Assembly (NCBI GenBank): GCA_017859955.1
Contig: JAFNAB010000006.1
Coordinates: 1 to 62,019, forward strand
Length of the DNA: 62,019 bases
Direction of reading: 5' to 3'
DNA from: Holophagaceae bacterium
GTDB lineage: Bacteria; Acidobacteriota; Holophagae; Holophagales; Holophagaceae
The position numbers and the translations under genes were made by a program. Shown here piece after piece: positions 1-7,903 of the stretch; position 1 is the first letter of the stretch; each line of letters begins with the position of its first letter. The notes under the pieces were generated by a model. The model did no database searches and was not told the origin of the DNA. It was given only the letters and a program-made list of their open reading frames with translations.

Positions 1-3
1 AAC

Positions 4-582
4 ATGCCCGACGATGCCGACGGCAGCAAGGAACTGGAAGGCGATGACGCCCGGGCCGCCAAGGGTGGCAAGGGGGCCAAGCCCTTCATCTTCGCCTTCG
101 TGCCCCTCTGGTGGGAGGATGACCTCAAGGGCAAGATGCGCACCATCGCGGATGGCCCCAACTACCGCTGGCAGTTCGTGATCAAGTACCCCGAAGGTGT
201 TCCCGCGGAGGCTCCGAACCAGCGTGGAGCCGAGGTTCTGGTGCCGGGGATGCTCCCTGCCGATGCCGGTGACAAGTGGTTCTTCGAGGAGGTGGTCCCC
301 GCCTTCCAGGCCATGCCGGAAGTCAACCGAATCCTCACCAGTAAGATCATCAAGTCTGTCAACAACTGCTCCTTCCATCGTGTGGTGGAGATGTGGTTCG
401 ATGGCCCCGAGGAGTGGAACGCTGCCATCACCAAGGCTAACGCGATCAAAAAGCCTTCTTGGGCCAAGCAAGAGAAGTTCCCCTACCTGGAATCCGACTA
501 CGAAATCGCCAGCGTCTTCCTCACGGACTACGCCACGAGCGACAACCTGACCCAGTACCGTGGGTACCTCACCCTTCGGTAG
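4..582 (+). CDS. Unrecognised protein, possibly EthD/ferredoxin-like fold; may be 5'-truncated by window edge
   Basis: I do not recognise this 192-residue protein with certainty. The first 25 residues are acidic and low in complexity (DDADGSKELEGDD), then strand-like hydrophobic segments follow (FIFAFVPLWW near 28-37; HRVVEMWFDGPEEW near 125-138). The second segment loosely resembles the EthD-type dimeric alpha/beta barrel, which is a weak family guess. The ATG lies three bases from the window edge, so the acidic stretch may be an internal linker of a longer protein. A strong intrinsic terminator follows the stop, so this is the last gene of its unit. No signal peptide or membrane segment is visible. 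Confidence 0.6.
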   Translation: MPDDADGSKELEGDDARAAKGGKGAKPFIFAFVPLWWEDDLKGKMRTIADGPNYRWQFVIKYPEGVPAEAPNQRGAEVLVPGMLPADAGDKWFFEEVVPAFQAMPEVNRILTSKIIKSVNNCSFHRVVEMWFDGPEEWNAAITKANAIKKPSWAKQEKFPYLESDYEIASVFLTDYATSDNLTQYRGYLTLR

Positions 583-601
583 TCAGACGGATTGAACCAC
601 G

Positions 602-632
602 AGCGGCGACGGTCAACGTCGCCGCTTTTTTA
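602..632 (+). terminator. Intrinsic terminator
   Basis: Arms AGCGGCGACG (602-611) and CGTCGCCGCT (617-626) enclose a 5-base loop and run into six T. It ends the unit of the first gene and overlaps the 3' end of the convergent mqnA. Confidence 0.85.
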
Positions 633-1481
633 TAGGAAGCTCAGCGCTTTCTCCTCGGGGGCGAGCCCGTGGCGCACGGCCTTCTGGTAGAAGAGGGCAA
701 GGCCTTCCCGCTCCTGGGCACCCAGACTGTAGCTGATGTTCTCGGTGAAATACTCCCGCAGTTCGCCGGCGGTCCAGCCCACGGAACGCCGGGCCTCTTC
801 CACCAGCACATCCAGGTTCGCCCGGCCCATCTCAAGACTCCGGTGGAAGAACGGGCCCACGCCACCCGGGGTGGGCAGTTCCGGGGCTCCGTTTCGGACA
901 GTCCAAAGGGCGAAGACGAAGGGGAGGCCTGTCCAGGCGTGCCATTCCTCCGCCAGATCCATGACCAGCAGGCCCTCCTTGCTGGCCCTCATGGCGCCAT
1001 CGCCGATCATGACGGCGGCGTCGCAGTGCTCGAGCATGGCCGGGACGGCGGCGTCGCAGTGCTCGAGCATGGCCGGGAGGTTCGGTGCCATGTCCTTGAC
1101 CTGGGGAGCCAGTCCATAGCGCTCTCGAAGCAGGATTTGGACAAGGGCCACCGAACTCCGGGAGGAGGTGTCCAGGGCCACGGTGCGGATCTGCTCCGTG
1201 GGTACCTTGGACATGAGCAGCACACTGCGGACCCGTTTGGGGGAGGCGATGCAGAGTCCCGGCACGATCTTCAGGTCCGGAATGCGCAGGTATTCGATGG
1301 AACTCACCAGGGCCGCGTCCACCTCGCCACTTCGGAGCCGATCCGCGCACACCGAAGGCACGTGGAACTTCATCTCGAAGAGCTCTCCGCCCAGGCCCCG
1401 CTTGAATCCGAAATTCAGGGGCGCTGCGTTGAGATACTCGATGATGGAAACGCGGAAGGGAAGGGGCGCAGGTCCAGTCAT
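630..1481 (-). CDS. mqnA: Chorismate dehydratase-like menaquinone biosynthesis protein (MqnA)
   Basis: MqnA converts chorismate to 3-enolpyruvylbenzoate, the first step of the futalosine route to menaquinone. The 283-residue protein has the family's periplasmic-binding-protein-like fold: N-terminal VSIIEYLNAAPLNFGF (11-26), a ligand-loop DTSSRSS (104-110) and IGDGAM (159-164). Its oddity is a perfect in-frame tandem duplication: PAMLEHCDAAV occurs at 136-146 and again at 147-157, just before IGDGAM. The reading frame stays open, but eleven extra residues next to the substrate-binding core could impair the enzyme. The ATG is at 1481. The gene is convergent with the first gene and divergent from the beta-barrel pair. 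Family assignment is firm; activity of this allele is uncertain. Confidence 0.9.
   Translation of the reverse strand: MTGPAPLPFRVSIIEYLNAAPLNFGFKRGLGGELFEMKFHVPSVCADRLRSGEVDAALVSSIEYLRIPDLKIVPGLCIASPKRVRSVLLMSKVPTEQIRTVALDTSSRSSVALVQILLRERYGLAPQVKDMAPNLPAMLEHCDAAVPAMLEHCDAAVMIGDGAMRASKEGLLVMDLAEEWHAWTGLPFVFALWTVRNGAPELPTPGGVGPFFHRSLEMGRANLDVLVEEARRSVGWTAGELREYFTENISYSLGAQEREGLALFYQKAVRHGLAPEEKALSFL
1011..1078. repeat. Perfect 33-bp tandem duplication inside mqnA
   Basis: Unit 1 is 1011-1043 and unit 2 is 1044-1076; the identity runs two bases further, to 1078. The unit is 33 bp, a multiple of three, so mqnA keeps its frame. With no mismatches, the duplication looks recent or is an assembly or culture artefact. 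Confidence 0.95.
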
Positions 1482-1591
1482 GGAACCAGTGTGGCAGGCT
1501 CCGGGCGATCAGGTGTGAGATCCAAATGGGATGACGGGCGGTGCCTGTTGGCGTTAGAGTATGATTTGACAATGTTTCAGGAGGCTTTTCC

Positions 1592-2161
1592 GTGCGTTTG
1601 ACCCTTTTTGCCCTTGCTCTCGCATCTGTCGCCACCCTTTCCGCCAGCGACCACGAACTGAATCTGGTGGTCAGCAAGCAGCTGACCCGGGACTTTTCTG
1701 CCGCCGACCTTTCGGTCAAGCAGCCCGTGGGCGTCACTTTCCGTTACGGCTACGATGTCATCGGGCTCGGGCCGGCCCAGCTGCAGTGCCAGGTTGGCTA
1801 CCATGCCCAGACTTCGGCCGACCTTTCCAGCTCCTCGATCTCCGAAAAATACACCAACAAGGGCCTGAGCCTGGGCCTTCAGGCCCAGTGGCGCCTGGGC
1901 GTGGTGCTCGGGGCCGGTGCCGAGCTGAGGGCAGAGCGCCTCCAGTCCACCACCCTGGGCAGCACGACCCAGATCCGCCCCTGGCTGACGGGCCGGGTGG
2001 GCTTCAGCCTGCCCCTTCCCCTGGTGCAGCCCGTCGTCGGTCTTGAAGTGGCCGTGCCCACGACCAACAAGAGTGCGGATTCCGGTTCCAGCAGCGAGGA
2101 CATCCTCAAGCGCCTCTCCCCGAGCTTCGAGGTCAGTGTCTACGGCGGTGTGCGCTTCTGA
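1592..2161 (+). CDS. Outer-membrane beta-barrel protein, copy 1
   Basis: A 189-residue exported protein. A short signal peptide (MRLTLFALALASVATLSAS, cleavage near 19) is followed by alternating amphipathic strands and a C-terminal FEVSVYGGVRF whose last residue is Phe, the usual signal for BAM-dependent insertion in the outer membrane. It starts with GTG; AGGAGG lies seven to eight bases upstream. The next gene encodes a close paralogue, and an intrinsic terminator separates them, so each has its own transcript. Function is unknown; a small eight-stranded OmpA/OmpW-like barrel is a reasonable structural guess. Confidence 0.8.
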   Translation: MRLTLFALALASVATLSASDHELNLVVSKQLTRDFSAADLSVKQPVGVTFRYGYDVIGLGPAQLQCQVGYHAQTSADLSSSSISEKYTNKGLSLGLQAQWRLGVVLGAGAELRAERLQSTTLGSTTQIRPWLTGRVGFSLPLPLVQPVVGLEVAVPTTNKSADSGSSSEDILKRLSPSFEVSVYGGVRF

Positions 2162-2180
2162 TCCTGTCGATTTGTCGCTT

Positions 2181-2213
2181 AGCCGGGGCCTTGGAGCGCC
2201 CCGGCTATTTTTT
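2181..2213 (+). terminator. Intrinsic terminator
   Basis: Arms AGCCGGGGC (2181-2189) and GCCCCGGCT (2198-2206), followed by ATTTTTTT, after the first beta-barrel gene. Confidence 0.85.
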
Positions 2214-2275
2214 CGGGTATGCGGGAACCACGGTCCTATACTTGGGCCATATTGATCCAGATGGAGGGATAGAAC

Positions 2276-2848
2276 GTGCGCCTCACCCTGATCTGCCTAG
2301 CCCTGGTCTCCGCAACCTCCCTTTCCGCCAGTGATAACGAGTTGAACCTGCTGGTTTCCAAGCAGATGACCCGGGATTACTCTGCGGCGGATATCTCCTC
2401 CGATCAACCGGTGGGTATCACGCTTCGCTACGGCCGCGACCTGATGGGTCTGGGGCCCGCCCAGCTTCAGCTTCAGGCGGGCTACCACGCCGAGACTTCC
2501 GCTGAACTCTCGGGTAGTGGGGTAACGCCCTCCGAGAAATACAAGAACTCGGGCTACAGCCTGGGTCTGCAGGCTCAGTGGCGCCTGGGTGTGGTGCTGG
2601 GAGCCGGGGCCGAGCTGCGGGCCGAGCGTCTTCAGTCCGCCACCTATGGCAGCACGACCCAGATCCGCCCCTGGATCACCGGTCGGGTCGGGTTCAGCAT
2701 GCCTCTTCCCCTGGTGCAGCCGGTCTTCGGCCTGGAGGTGGCCGTGCCCGTCACCAGCAAGAGCGGAGACGCCACCAGCGATGAAGACGTCCTAAAGCGG
2801 ATCTCCCCCAACTTCGAGGTGAGCGTCTACGGCGGTATCCGCTTCTAG
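2276..2848 (+). CDS. Outer-membrane beta-barrel protein, copy 2
   Basis: A 190-residue paralogue of the preceding gene and similar along its whole length: signal peptide ending near residue 19 (LSAS), shared blocks such as LGLQAQWRLGVVLGAGAELR and TQIRPW, and a C-terminal FEVSVYGGIRF with terminal Phe. It starts with GTG after a GGAGGG ribosome site. TATACT at 2237-2242 could be a -10 element, but I see no convincing -35. The copies differ mainly in the loop around residues 75-90, as expected if surface loops diverge while strands stay constant. Confidence 0.8.
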   Translation: MRLTLICLALVSATSLSASDNELNLLVSKQMTRDYSAADISSDQPVGITLRYGRDLMGLGPAQLQLQAGYHAETSAELSGSGVTPSEKYKNSGYSLGLQAQWRLGVVLGAGAELRAERLQSATYGSTTQIRPWITGRVGFSMPLPLVQPVFGLEVAVPVTSKSGDATSDEDVLKRISPNFEVSVYGGIRF

Positions 2849-2867
2849 GCGATTCCGGGATGACTCA

Positions 2868-2899
2868 AGCGCCGGAGCCTTCGGGCTCCGGCGCTTTTC
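2868..2899 (+). terminator. Intrinsic terminator
   Basis: Arms AGCGCCGGAGCC (2868-2879) and GGCTCCGGCGCT (2884-2895) around a TTCG tetraloop, then a T run. It closes the beta-barrel pair. Confidence 0.9.
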
Positions 2900-3363
2900 A
2901 TGGCTGATACCGAATCGCCGTCATAGGTGGATTATTCGCCATCATGTGGTGCGCGTTTCGCAGAACTTTCCATCGGCCCCAAGGGCCGAAAAGAAGGTTG
3001 GCCGGGAGGCAATATTCACAAGAAACGACCGCGATGGATTTTGTCTTTTATCGCTGTCCATCTCAGTCCATCGCTGGCTGAACGTTTTAAGAGGGGGGAT
3101 GGGGGGCAGTTCCGAATCTTTTGCAGTCAAAAGCGAAGCAAAAGAACTTGAGCCAGCGATAAACAGCGATGGACAGCGATGAGAAGCAGGAAGCATCGGT
3201 CTGACAGGGAAGGCTGGCATCGCGGAGGAAAGAGAATCAGGTTCCTGGCGCAATTGCGAAGAAATGTCGCGCCATCCCAACCCTCATCAGCCCTTGCTGC
3301 GATGAAGCGTGTGACTGCTCTGTGGTTGACGGCGGTTTGGTACGAATGCCCATACCGGCGCCC
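2900..3363. other. Gene-poor stretch
   Basis: About 460 bp between the beta-barrel terminator and the speD remnant. The short ORFs here have no ribosome site and no recognisable protein features. The only clear structure is the pair of inverted period-10 repeats at 3050-3180. The lower GC and lack of coding signal fit a degraded intergenic region. Confidence 0.6.
3050..3180. repeat. Inverted pair of period-10 repeats
   Basis: At 3050-3079 the sequence runs TCGCTGTCCA, TCTCAGTCCA, TCGCTGGCT in 10-base steps. At 3151-3180 the complement appears: AGCGATAAAC, AGCGATGGAC, AGCGAT, again every 10 bases (3155, 3165, 3175). The two copies face each other across about 71 bp and could pair. The unit resembles dispersed noncoding repeats of the CATCTGTGTCCATCTGTG type found between genes in many bacteria; that link is from memory. 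Confidence 0.75.
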
Positions 3364-3533
3364 TTAGACCTCAGGTTTGTGCCTGAGCCCCGGCACCCGC
3401 AGGACGCCCCGCCTCAACTCCGTGGCGCTGCCATGCTCCGCCCCCAGGCCTGGGAAATGTGGTTCAGGTCAGACAGGCGCTGGGCGTCGCACCCCGTGAA
3501 TTCCACCAGGACGTGTCGGCCCAAGGCATCCAT
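3364..3533 (-). pseudogene. speD: S-adenosylmethionine decarboxylase proenzyme (speD) remnant with internal deletion
   Basis: From the ATG at 3533 the frame reads MDALGRHVLVEFTGCD, then AQRLSDLNHI, which is the characteristic N-terminus of SpeD (polyamine synthesis; a pyruvoyl enzyme of about 125 residues). The frame then leaves the family and stops after 39 residues (3414). A second frame just downstream reads ATELRRGVLRVPGLRHKPEV and stops at 3364, plausible as the original C-terminus. The central self-cleavage region, with its HTWPE-type Ser/His site, is absent. The start overlaps the rlmD stop (TGATG), so the gene was translationally coupled to it. N-terminal recognition is strong, the C-terminal part weaker. 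Confidence 0.7.
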
Positions 3534-4804
3534 CAGGCCTGCCTCCTCCGGAAGATCCCCACGCATTCCACATGGATCGTGTTGGGGAAGAGGTCCACGG
3601 CGGCGAGGTCCACCAGTTCCCAGGCCGGGGAAAGGCGCTGGACGTCCCGGCAGAAGGCGGCTCCATCGCAGCCCACCAGCACCATGCGGTCGGCGCCTGC
3701 CTCGAGGAGGCGAGCCACGACGCCCGGGGCGAGTCCCGCCCGGGGGGGATCCACCACGATGCCGTCCCCGGGTTCCCCCAGGCTGGCGGGAAGCCAGGCC
3801 TCCACATCCTCGGCCACGCACTCGGCGCTCAGGCCCTGGTGCTCGAGGTTCTTCCTGGCCCAGGATACGGCAGCCTCATCGGCTTCCACGAGGACCCGAT
3901 GCTGGAATTTATTCCCCAGCAGGCCGGAGAAAAGCCCCACGCCGCCGTAGAGGTCGAAGAGGGTGGCACCCTGGAACCCCCAGTCCGCCAGCAGGCTGTG
4001 GAAGGCCTCCATGGCCCAGGGGGCGCAGACCTGGAAAAAGCCCCCAGCCCGATGTTCCCAGGTGTGGCCACCGAAACTGTGTCGGATGGGATCGGTGCTG
4101 GCGTGCCAGCCGTCGGGTTCCAGGCTCCAGGTGCGGCCGTTTTCGGCGATGGCGTAGACCTGACCGGCGGGGGTGCCCGTGGCCAGTTCCCAGCGCTGGG
4201 CCCGGGTCGGCAGCATGCGCTCCTTCAGGGCCTCCTCCAAGCGGGGGAGGGCTTCGGAGAGGCAGGAGGCGGCGACGGGACAGCTCTTGATGGGCACCAC
4301 GCGATGGCTGCGCCGCTGGTGGAACCCCAGGCAGCTGCCGTCCCAGTGGAGCTGGATGCGATGGCGCTGGGTGTCCCGGGGGGCAGGGAGCCACCGCCAT
4401 TCCTTGACGGCCGGCAGCTGGCGGTGGAAGAGGTCCTCCACCATCTGGCGCTTCAGCTCTGTCGTCTGGTTGCCGGCTTCCCACAGATCGCAACCGCCGC
4501 ACTCCAGGGCCACCGGACAGGCCGCTGGGACCCGCTTCGGATCCGCGGTGATCCATCGCTGGACTTCCCCTTCGCCATGCCGGGCCTTCCAAATCACCTG
4601 GGCCAGGACCTGTTCGCCGGGAAAGAGGGCCAAGGGGGCTGCCAGCAGGAGGATCCGTCCATCCTCCATGCGGGCCATGCCCTTGCCACCCCAGGCCAGA
4701 CGCTCGATTTTTACAGAGCTTTCCACACTGGCCGATGAATGGGTTCGGTAGACTGTCCTGGTTTCCCTGGAACCTTCCTTTTTTGGCTTGCCTGTGCGAC
4801 TCAC
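3533..4804 (-). CDS. rlmD: 23S rRNA/tRNA (uracil-C5)-methyltransferase, RlmD/TrmA family
   Basis: A SAM-dependent enzyme that methylates C5 of a uridine in RNA. A TRAM-like N-terminal region (about 30-90), [4Fe-4S] cysteines C96, C102, C105 and C175, the SAM motif DLYGGVG (284-290), DPPR (352-355), the nucleophile region VGCDGAAFC (C379) and the general-base Glu in HVECVGIF (E413) are all present. RlmC, RlmD and TrmA cannot be separated by eye; the Fe-S set favours RlmC/D. The most upstream start (GTG at 4804) overlaps the divergent HD-GYP gene, so the true start may be internal, near residues 18-31. Its stop overlaps the start of the speD remnant. Confidence 0.9.
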   Translation of the reverse strand: MSRTGKPKKEGSRETRTVYRTHSSASVESSVKIERLAWGGKGMARMEDGRILLLAAPLALFPGEQVLAQVIWKARHGEGEVQRWITADPKRVPAACPVALECGGCDLWEAGNQTTELKRQMVEDLFHRQLPAVKEWRWLPAPRDTQRHRIQLHWDGSCLGFHQRRSHRVVPIKSCPVAASCLSEALPRLEEALKERMLPTRAQRWELATGTPAGQVYAIAENGRTWSLEPDGWHASTDPIRHSFGGHTWEHRAGGFFQVCAPWAMEAFHSLLADWGFQGATLFDLYGGVGLFSGLLGNKFQHRVLVEADEAAVSWARKNLEHQGLSAECVAEDVEAWLPASLGEPGDGIVVDPPRAGLAPGVVARLLEAGADRMVLVGCDGAAFCRDVQRLSPAWELVDLAAVDLFPNTIHVECVGIFRRRQA

Positions 4805-6512
4805 TGTAGCGATCCCCCTTCAGCACCGTAGCAGCCTCGAAGCCCGGCTGGGTCGGGAGCTTCGCAGGATTTTACACTGGGTTCCGGAAGCCCCGGCGGA
4901 CGTCGTTGTGGGGCTCCCGGGGGAGGGACGTTTTGCCGAGTGCGGGGTCTGGCCCGGGGAGGAAGGGGCCTTCGCCCTGGTGGAAGCGGGGCATCAGCGG
5001 TTGCGGGATCAGCGGGACATGGAGCGGCTCCACGAAATCGGCCGGGCCCTGGCCTCGGAACACAACCTGGACCGCCTCCTGGACCTCATCCTGACCCAGG
5101 CCCGTCGTCTGCTGGGGGCCGAGGGCGGTTCCATCTATCTGGTGGTGAGCGGTAGCGGCAGCAAGGAACTCCTCTTCGCCCACACCCAGAACTCCTCTGT
5201 CAGCCTCCCTTTCCACCGCTACCGGATGCCCATCTCTACCCAGTCCATGGCAGGCTTCGTCGCGACCACCGGGGAGTGCCTCAACCTCCCGGATGTCTAC
5301 CGGATTCCTGAGGAAGCTCCCTACCGCTTCAATGATGCCTTTGACCGGCAGGCCGGGTACCGCTCCGCCTCCATGCTGGTGGTTCCCCTCCAGGACACTG
5401 AGGGGGAGGTTCTGGGGGTGCTCCAGCTCATCAATCGGGTCGAGGAGGACGGCGGGGAGCGGGAGATCGTGCCCTTCCTTTCCCAGCATGTGCGTCTGGC
5501 GCAGAGTCTGGCCGGACAGGCGGGGGTGGCGGTCAAGAATGCCAGCCTCCGGGAGGAGATCGAGCGGCTTTTCGAGGGTTTCGTGAATGCCTCCGTGCTC
5601 GCCATCGAACAGCGGGATCCCGTGACCAGCGGCCACTCCGGACGGGTGGCGGCCCTGACCGTAGGCCTGGCGGAGGCCATCAACAGCACTCCGGACGGTC
5701 CCTTCGGTGAAGTCCACTTCACTGATCGCCAAATCCGGGAACTTCGGTACGCCAGCCTGCTTCATGACTTCGGCAAGGTCGGGGTCCGTGAACAGGTGCT
5801 GGTGAAGTCCAAGAAGCTGGAGCCCGGGCGCCTGGAAGTCCTCCTCCACCGTCTCCGCCAGCGTCAGGAAGAACGGATGCTGGAGGCCCTCCAGGCCCAG
5901 TGGGCTGCGGGCCAGCCCTTCCGCAGAGATTATTGGGAAGAGGTCCAGCGCGGGTTTCAGGAAGAGACTGATCGGCTCATCGCCATGCTGCAGCAGTCCA
6001 ACGAGCCTACGGTGCTCACCCAGGAGGTGGCGAAGGGGCTCGGGACCCTGGACGGGCTGCGCTACACCCACTGGGATGGGGCTGTGGAGCCGATCTTTCT
6101 GCCCCAGGATCTGGCTTGCCTCGCGATCCCCAAGGGGAGTCTCTCGGAGGAGGAGCGCCTGGAGATCGAAAGCCACGTCACCCACACCTACCGCTTCCTT
6201 CAGCAAATTCCCTGGACCCGGGATCTTTCGGATGTTCCGGACATCGCCTATGCCCACCACGAGCGCCTCAACGGGAGGGGCTATCCCAGGCAGATCGCCG
6301 CGCCGGATATTCCGCTCCAGAGCCGGGCCATGGCCATCGCCGATGTGTTCGACGCTCTCACTGCCCAGGATCGGCCCTACAAGGCTGCGGTGCCTCTGGA
6401 ACGGAGCCTGGCCATCCTGGAGCTGGACGCCGTGGCCGGGCACCTGGACCCGGAGCTTTTGAGGCTCTTCGTCGAGGCCAAGGTCTACGAGGCCACCGTG
6501 AGGCGCTACTGA
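4788..6512 (+). CDS. GAF domain plus HD-GYP phosphodiesterase with an inserted segment
   Basis: Likely a cytosolic cyclic-di-GMP phosphodiesterase under GAF control. The GAF domain spans about 78-252. The HD-GYP part shows HSGRVA (283-288), LLHDFGKVGV (324-333), the metal His near 463-467 (ESHVTHTYRFL), HHERLNGRGYP (490-500, carrying the GYP motif) and ADVFDALTAQDRPYK (518-532). Between the HD motif and the second metal His lies about 100 residues of extra, charged, partly coiled-coil sequence (345-455) absent from compact HD-GYP proteins. The first codon is taken as TTG at 4788; GTG at 4794 is an alternative, and the overlap with the divergent rlmD start leaves this open. Confidence 0.88.
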   Translation: MPVRLTVAIPLQHRSSLEARLGRELRRILHWVPEAPADVVVGLPGEGRFAECGVWPGEEGAFALVEAGHQRLRDQRDMERLHEIGRALASEHNLDRLLDLILTQARRLLGAEGGSIYLVVSGSGSKELLFAHTQNSSVSLPFHRYRMPISTQSMAGFVATTGECLNLPDVYRIPEEAPYRFNDAFDRQAGYRSASMLVVPLQDTEGEVLGVLQLINRVEEDGGEREIVPFLSQHVRLAQSLAGQAGVAVKNASLREEIERLFEGFVNASVLAIEQRDPVTSGHSGRVAALTVGLAEAINSTPDGPFGEVHFTDRQIRELRYASLLHDFGKVGVREQVLVKSKKLEPGRLEVLLHRLRQRQEERMLEALQAQWAAGQPFRRDYWEEVQRGFQEETDRLIAMLQQSNEPTVLTQEVAKGLGTLDGLRYTHWDGAVEPIFLPQDLACLAIPKGSLSEEERLEIESHVTHTYRFLQQIPWTRDLSDVPDIAYAHHERLNGRGYPRQIAAPDIPLQSRAMAIADVFDALTAQDRPYKAAVPLERSLAILELDAVAGHLDPELLRLFVEAKVYEATVRRY

Positions 6513-6606
6513 TGGCCCAGGGGGGGCTGCTTTGAAAGGGGGGACCCGGCCATCACGCCTCCGCTGATCCGGGGACCTATGCCAAAATAGGCCCCTGGAG
6601 AAACTC

Positions 6607-7083
6607 ATGACCGAGACCCCTGACCGCAAGCCCAATTCGATCGACCTGCTGGGGATCATGGATCTGCTGCCCCACCGCTACCCCATCCTCCTGGTGGACC
6701 GCATCCTGGACTTCGAGGCCGGGCAGTGGATTCGGGGCATCAAGAACATCTCCATCGGCGAGCATGTCTTCCAGGGCCATTTCCCCAAGCAGCCAGTATT
6801 CCCCGGCGTCCTCATTGTGGAAGCCATGGCCCAGACCGGCGGCTGCCTCATCATGCAGGACATCCCCAACCGCGCCCAGAAGGTCATCTACTTCATGGCC
6901 ATCGATAACGTGAAGTTCCGCAAGACCGTGGTGCCCGGCGATCAGCTGGTGATGGAAGTCAAGCTCGTGAGCCTCAAGGGCAGGATCTGCAAGATGCGGG
7001 GAGAGGCCTTCGTGGACGGCCAGCGGGCCGCCGAGGCCGATTTCATGTGCATGCTGATGGATGTTCCCGGGGAGAAGGCCTGA
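6607..7083 (+). CDS. fabZ: 3-hydroxyacyl-[ACP] dehydratase FabZ
   Basis: FabZ dehydrates beta-hydroxyacyl-ACP in fatty-acid synthesis and supplies the acyl chains for lipid A. The 158-residue hot-dog protein has LLPHRYPILLVDR (20-32), the catalytic His in QGHFPKQPVFPG (H58) and the catalytic Glu in VEAMAQTGG (E72). The ATG follows CTGGAGAAACTC, a good ribosome site. Its stop overlaps the lpxA start as TGATG, so the two are translationally coupled, the usual lipid A arrangement. The 94 bp upstream carries no obvious gene. Confidence 0.97.
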   Translation: MTETPDRKPNSIDLLGIMDLLPHRYPILLVDRILDFEAGQWIRGIKNISIGEHVFQGHFPKQPVFPGVLIVEAMAQTGGCLIMQDIPNRAQKVIYFMAIDNVKFRKTVVPGDQLVMEVKLVSLKGRICKMRGEAFVDGQRAAEADFMCMLMDVPGEKA

Positions 7084-7871
7084 TGAGCATCGAGATCCAT
7101 CCCTCATCCGTGGTCAGTCCCAAGGCGGAACTGGCCGACGGGGTGGTCATCGGCCCCTTCTGCGTCGTGGAGGAGGGTGCCCGGATCGGCCGGGGCACGC
7201 GTCTGCGGAGCCATGTGGTCGTCGGTCCCCACACCGAAATCGGTGAGGACAATCTGCTATTCCCCCATTGCGCCGTGGGCATGGATCCCCAGGATCTGAA
7301 GTACCAGGGAGGCGCCACCCGGCTGGTGGTGGGCCACCGCAATACCATCCGCGAGAACTGCACCCTCCATCGGGGGACCGAGCATGGCGGCGGCATCACT
7401 CGCTTTGGCGACGACAATCTGATGCAGGTGGGGGCCCATGTGGGCCATGACTGCCAGGTGGGCAGCCAGTGCATCCTGGCCCATCAGAGCAGCCTGGCGG
7501 GGCACGTGACCGTGGGGAACGGTGCCATTCTTGGTGCCTACTCCGCCGTCCACCAGTTCTGCCGGATGGGTGACCACGCCTTCACCGGGGGGTATACCGT
7601 CCTGACCATGGACGTCATGCCTTTCATGAAGACCGTGGGCATGCGGGAGGTCAAGAGCTACGGGGTCAATAGTCTGGGGCTGCAGCGTCGGGGCTTCTCC
7701 CAGGAGACCATCGATGCCCTGTCCCACGCCCACCGCGTTCTCTTCCGCCAGCAGCTCCGTCTGGAGGAAGCCCTCCAGAAGCTCACGGACGAGGGGGCCG
7801 ATCAGGTTCCTGAAGTCGCCTACCTCATGCAGTTCATCCGCGAAGCCGAGCGCGGCATCCACCGGGGTTGA
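7083..7871 (+). CDS. lpxA: Acyl-ACP--UDP-N-acetylglucosamine O-acyltransferase LpxA
   Basis: First step of lipid A synthesis: transfer of a 3-hydroxyacyl chain from ACP to UDP-GlcNAc. The ATG at 7083 overlaps the fabZ stop and has GGGGAGAAGG ahead of it; it gives 262 residues, the standard LpxA length. The N-terminal two thirds is a left-handed beta-helix of hexapeptide repeats, with VGAHVGHDCQVG and AHQSSLAGHVTVG near the centre, where the catalytic His and substrate-binding residues lie, and the C-terminal helices end in FIREAERGIHRG. It shows that the organism makes lipid A. Confidence 0.97.
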   Translation: MSIEIHPSSVVSPKAELADGVVIGPFCVVEEGARIGRGTRLRSHVVVGPHTEIGEDNLLFPHCAVGMDPQDLKYQGGATRLVVGHRNTIRENCTLHRGTEHGGGITRFGDDNLMQVGAHVGHDCQVGSQCILAHQSSLAGHVTVGNGAILGAYSAVHQFCRMGDHAFTGGYTVLTMDVMPFMKTVGMREVKSYGVNSLGLQRRGFSQETIDALSHAHRVLFRQQLRLEEALQKLTDEGADQVPEVAYLMQFIREAERGIHRG

Positions 7872-7903
7872 ACCCCGTTCGACCCTTCTTTTTGGAGAAT
7901 CCC

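Noticed and set aside
1548..1565. Sigma-70 promoter with TTGGCG and TATGAT before the first beta-barrel gene
   Set aside because: The two hexamers are only six bases apart, far too close for a promoter.
3050..3180. CRISPR-like array
   Set aside because: Units are only 10 bases, few and degenerate, with no spacers of constant length and no cas genes.
3179..3367. 62-codon plus-strand frame in the gene-poor region
   Set aside because: No ribosome site, biased residues and no family similarity.
4872..6659. 595-codon minus-strand frame
   Set aside because: Shadow of the GAF/HD-GYP gene and fabZ start; no domain motifs or ribosome site.
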